64,000 nt of DNA, taken from positions 1,035,001 to 1,099,000 of the forward strand of contig NZ_CP004372.1 of assembly GCF_000590925.1 (NCBI RefSeq). The letters run 5' to 3'. Below are positions 61,777-64,000 of the stretch, one piece after another. The DNA comes from Roseibacterium elongatum DSM 19469 (GTDB lineage: Bacteria > Pseudomonadota > Alphaproteobacteria > Rhodobacterales > Rhodobacteraceae). Both the position numbers and the translations under genes were made by a program. The notes under the pieces were generated by a model. That model saw only the letters and a list, made by a program, of their open reading frames with translations. It did not search any database and was not told the DNA's origin. The first letter of the stretch is position 1; every line of letters starts with the position of its first letter.

Positions 61777-62888
61777 AGGATCTCGCTCATTCCGCCGACG
61801 CCTCGACCGTAGAAGAGGCCATGGCCGCGCAGAACTATGAAAAGGCCATTGTAGACAGCGAAGGCGCGACCGCGCTGGCCATGCAGAACACCCTTCTGAC
61901 GCCGCGGTTCTACACCACCGATTTCGACGAACTTGACGCGATCGACGTGTCTCCGGTCCGCGAAGACTGGGACAAGCTGATCGACCAGATGAAATCGGAC
62001 CCGAACAAGGGCCATTTCAAGAAGAACGAGGACTGGGACCATATCGATTGGGACGGGATGGAGCCCAAACTGAAGGCCGAGTTCATCGACTTTCTGGTGT
62101 CGTCCTGTACCGCCGAGTTCTCGGGCTGTGTCCTTTACAAGGAAATGAAGCGCCGCGGCAACAACGAGGATATCGTCACGCTGTTTCAGTTGATGGCCCG
62201 TGACGAGGCGCGCCACGCAGGTTTCATCAACGATGCCCTGCGCGAGGCGGGGATCGCGGTGAACCTGGGCTTTCTGACCCAGAAGAAGAAGTACACGTAC
62301 TTCCGGCCCAAGTTCATCTACTACGCCACCTACCTGTCGGAAAAGATCGGCTACGCCCGCTACATCACCATATACCGCCATCTCGAGGCGAACCCCGAAC
62401 ATCGGTTTCACCCGATCTTCAAGTGGTTCAAGGAATGGTGCAACGACGAGTTCAGCCATGGCGAAGCCTTTGCCCTGCTGATGAAGACCGACCCCAAACT
62501 GACCAGCGGTCTGAACGTCTTGTGGATCAAGTTCTTTCTGACGGCCGTCTACTCCACGATGTATGTGCGCGACCATCAGCGGCCTGCTTTCCATGCCGCG
62601 CTGGGGGTCGACCCCGACTGGTATGCACATGAGGTCTTTACCAAGACCTCCGAGATCTCGAAGCAGGTCTTCCCGATCACGCTCGATATCGAGCATCCGC
62701 GCTGGCAAAAGGGCCTTGAAGCGCTGCAAAGGGCCAATGCCGATCTCGCCCAAGCCAAGGAAACCGGCAATATCGTCAAGCGTGTGGGTGCAATGACCCG
62801 TGCGGCGGCGGCCTTTGTCAGCCTGTTCACCATCCCGGCCATCACCCACCGCGTGCCGGACTCTACCCGGCTGGAGCCTGCCTACTGA
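61773..62888 (+). CDS. acsF: Mg-protoporphyrin IX monomethyl ester oxidative cyclase (aerobic) AcsF
   Basis: Di-iron enzyme forming the fifth ring of bacteriochlorophyll with molecular oxygen. The 371 residues carry the ligand motifs E115 (CTAEFSG), E145-x2-H148 (ARDEARHAGF) and the second pair within CNDEFSHGEAFAL. ATG 61773 follows GAGGAGG and overlaps the stop of the small upstream gene; the open frame further upstream lies in that gene. With no bchE in view, pigment synthesis here looks oxygen-dependent. Confidence 0.97.
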   Translation: MKDLAHSADASTVEEAMAAQNYEKAIVDSEGATALAMQNTLLTPRFYTTDFDELDAIDVSPVREDWDKLIDQMKSDPNKGHFKKNEDWDHIDWDGMEPKLKAEFIDFLVSSCTAEFSGCVLYKEMKRRGNNEDIVTLFQLMARDEARHAGFINDALREAGIAVNLGFLTQKKKYTYFRPKFIYYATYLSEKIGYARYITIYRHLEANPEHRFHPIFKWFKEWCNDEFSHGEAFALLMKTDPKLTSGLNVLWIKFFLTAVYSTMYVRDHQRPAFHAALGVDPDWYAHEVFTKTSEISKQVFPITLDIEHPRWQKGLEALQRANADLAQAKETGNIVKRVGAMTRAAAAFVSLFTIPAITHRVPDSTRLEPAY

Positions 62889-63700
62889 TGCTGAGTTCGC
62901 CCTGGATCGCGGGCCTTGTCGCCCTGTTTCTCTGGTGGTTCTCCACCGGGGTGATCCTTCTCGCGGTCCGCCGGGCGGATCGCGAGGGCGCACATGCCCG
63001 CCTGTGGTGCGTTCTGATGAACCTGCCCTTCCTCGTCCTCGGGGCGGCCGGGTTTGTCGATACGCTCAACGACACCAGCGTCGCGGGGGCTTATGTGGCC
63101 TTTTTCGCGGCGCTGGCGCTTTGGGGGTGGGTCGAACTGGCGTTTCTGACCGGCGTCATCACCGGGCCTGTCCGCGTTCCGATGCAAGAGGGCCTGCCCG
63201 AGTGGGAGCGGTTCATTCGCGCCTGGGGCACCATCGCCTATCACGAAATGCTGCTTGCCGGGCTTTTCATCGGGATGATCGTGCTGTCTTACGGGGCCGA
63301 GAACCAGTTTGGCCTTTGGACCTTTGCGGTTTTGTTCTTCGCCCGGATCAGCGCCAAGCTGAATCTTTATCTTGGTGTGCGCAAAATCAATGTGGAGTTC
63401 ATCCCCGAACCCCTGAACCATCTTCCCAGCCATTTCCGCACCGCGCGGATGAACTGGCTGTTCCCGATCTCGATCACGGGCCTGAGCTTTGCCGCGGCCT
63501 GTTGGCTGGAACGCATCTGGGCTTCGACGGGGCCGGCGGATACCGTCGGCTTCGCCCTGCTCGCGGCCCTGACCGTTCTGGCACTCCTTGAACACTGGTT
63601 CATGGTGCTGCCGCTGCCGGACGAGAAACTTTGGCGCTGGATGCTACCCGAGCGCCCAACACCAACCCAAGCCATACTGCAGAGCGAGGACGCCCAATGA
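62888..63700 (+). CDS. puhE: Photosynthetic complex assembly membrane protein PuhE
   Basis: 270-residue membrane protein (DUF3623) with about seven helices: PWIAGLVALFLWWFSTGVILL at the start, FIRAWGTIAYHEMLLAGLFIG, NLYLGVRKINVEFIPEPLNHL and LFPISITGLSFAAACW. In R. capsulatus loss of puhE changes bacteriochlorophyll levels and core complex amounts. ATG 62888 overlaps the last base of acsF; its end overlaps hemA (ATGA). Confidence 0.94.
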   Translation: MLSSPWIAGLVALFLWWFSTGVILLAVRRADREGAHARLWCVLMNLPFLVLGAAGFVDTLNDTSVAGAYVAFFAALALWGWVELAFLTGVITGPVRVPMQEGLPEWERFIRAWGTIAYHEMLLAGLFIGMIVLSYGAENQFGLWTFAVLFFARISAKLNLYLGVRKINVEFIPEPLNHLPSHFRTARMNWLFPISITGLSFAAACWLERIWASTGPADTVGFALLAALTVLALLEHWFMVLPLPDEKLWRWMLPERPTPTQAILQSEDAQ

Positions 63701-64000
63701 GTTTTGACGTGCTTTTCCAGGCCCAGCTGGATGAACTGAAGGAAGAAGGCAACTATCGCATCTTCGCCGAGCTCGAGCGCCAATGCGGCACGTTTCCCAA
63801 GGTCGTGAACCACCATGACGACGGCAAGCGTGACGTTACGGTCTGGTGCTCGAACGACTATCTCGGCATGGGCCAGAACCCCAAGGTGGTGCAGGCCATG
63901 GTCGACGCGGTGCGCAGCTGCGGCACCGGCGCCGGCGGGACGCGCAACATCTCGGGCAATGCCTGGCACCACAAGCGTCTGGAAGAAGAGTTGGCCGACC
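63697..64000 (+). CDS. hemA: 5-aminolevulinate synthase (5' part, cut by window end)
   Basis: First enzyme of the Shemin pathway, condensing glycine and succinyl-CoA with pyridoxal phosphate; feeds tetrapyrrole synthesis. Only the first 101 codons lie in the window: MSFDVLFQAQLDELKEEGNY, VWCSNDYLGMGQNPKV and the glycine-rich GTGAGGTRNISGNAWHHKRLE, all typical. ATG 63697 overlaps the puhE stop. Confidence 0.96.
   Translation, partial: MSFDVLFQAQLDELKEEGNYRIFAELERQCGTFPKVVNHHDDGKRDVTVWCSNDYLGMGQNPKVVQAMVDAVRSCGTGAGGTRNISGNAWHHKRLEEELAD

Overview
The window is chromosomal DNA from a high-GC alphaproteobacterium. Protein sequences and gene order point to a Rhodobacteraceae/Roseobacter-group aerobic anoxygenic phototroph. 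The evidence is a purple-bacterial photosynthesis gene cluster with a cytochrome-bearing type II reaction centre (pufQBALMC, no pufX seen), LH1, the oxygen-dependent cyclase acsF (no bchE seen), and Rhodobacterales-type housekeeping synteny.

Layout. 1-9.3 kb: malic enzyme (maeB), mutS, the hrcA-grpE heat-shock pair, rph-rdgB-hemW. 9.3-16.1 kb: a leftward block parB-parA-rsmG-mnmG-mnmE-rho with two perfect parS sites. 16.1-16.6 kb: an AT-rich non-coding gap that is the likely chromosomal replication origin, because genes point away from it on both sides and parABS is adjacent. 16.6-22.9 kb: a rightward block maf-aroE-coaE-dnaQ, then secB, fxsA, a Tim44-like gene, mltA and an Smr gene. 22.9-26.9 kb: a lipoprotein hydrolase and hslV-(membrane protein)-hslU.

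26.9-64.0 kb: the photosynthesis cluster. crtDC run leftward and crtEF-bchCXYZ-pufQBALMC rightward from one control region. Then come dxs, the leftward run bchG-pucC family-bchP-idi, the regulators ppsR and ppaA (leftward), and the rightward superoperon bchFNBHLM-lhaA-puhABC-orf98-acsF-puhE-hemA, cut by the window end. Together these make precursors (dxs, idi, crtE, hemA), the bacteriochlorophyll macrocycle and tail, spheroidene-type carotenoids, and the LH1-reaction centre with its assembly factors. bchIDO, crtI, crtB and crtA are not in the window. Seven perfect TGT-N12-ACA PpsR sites sit in front of crtD/crtE, bchC, bchG, ppaA and bchF.

Points that deserve attention: a PufC with only three haem motifs (haem-1 motif lost); reading-frame breaks at homopolymers in bchL (C7) and puhC (G6), either sequencing errors or real mutations; a crtC without a normal start codon; a membrane-protein gene inserted between hslV and hslU; and the closeness of the photosynthesis cluster to the probable oriC. 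I found no CRISPR array, insertion sequence, tRNA or rRNA, and no wholly unknown multi-gene system.
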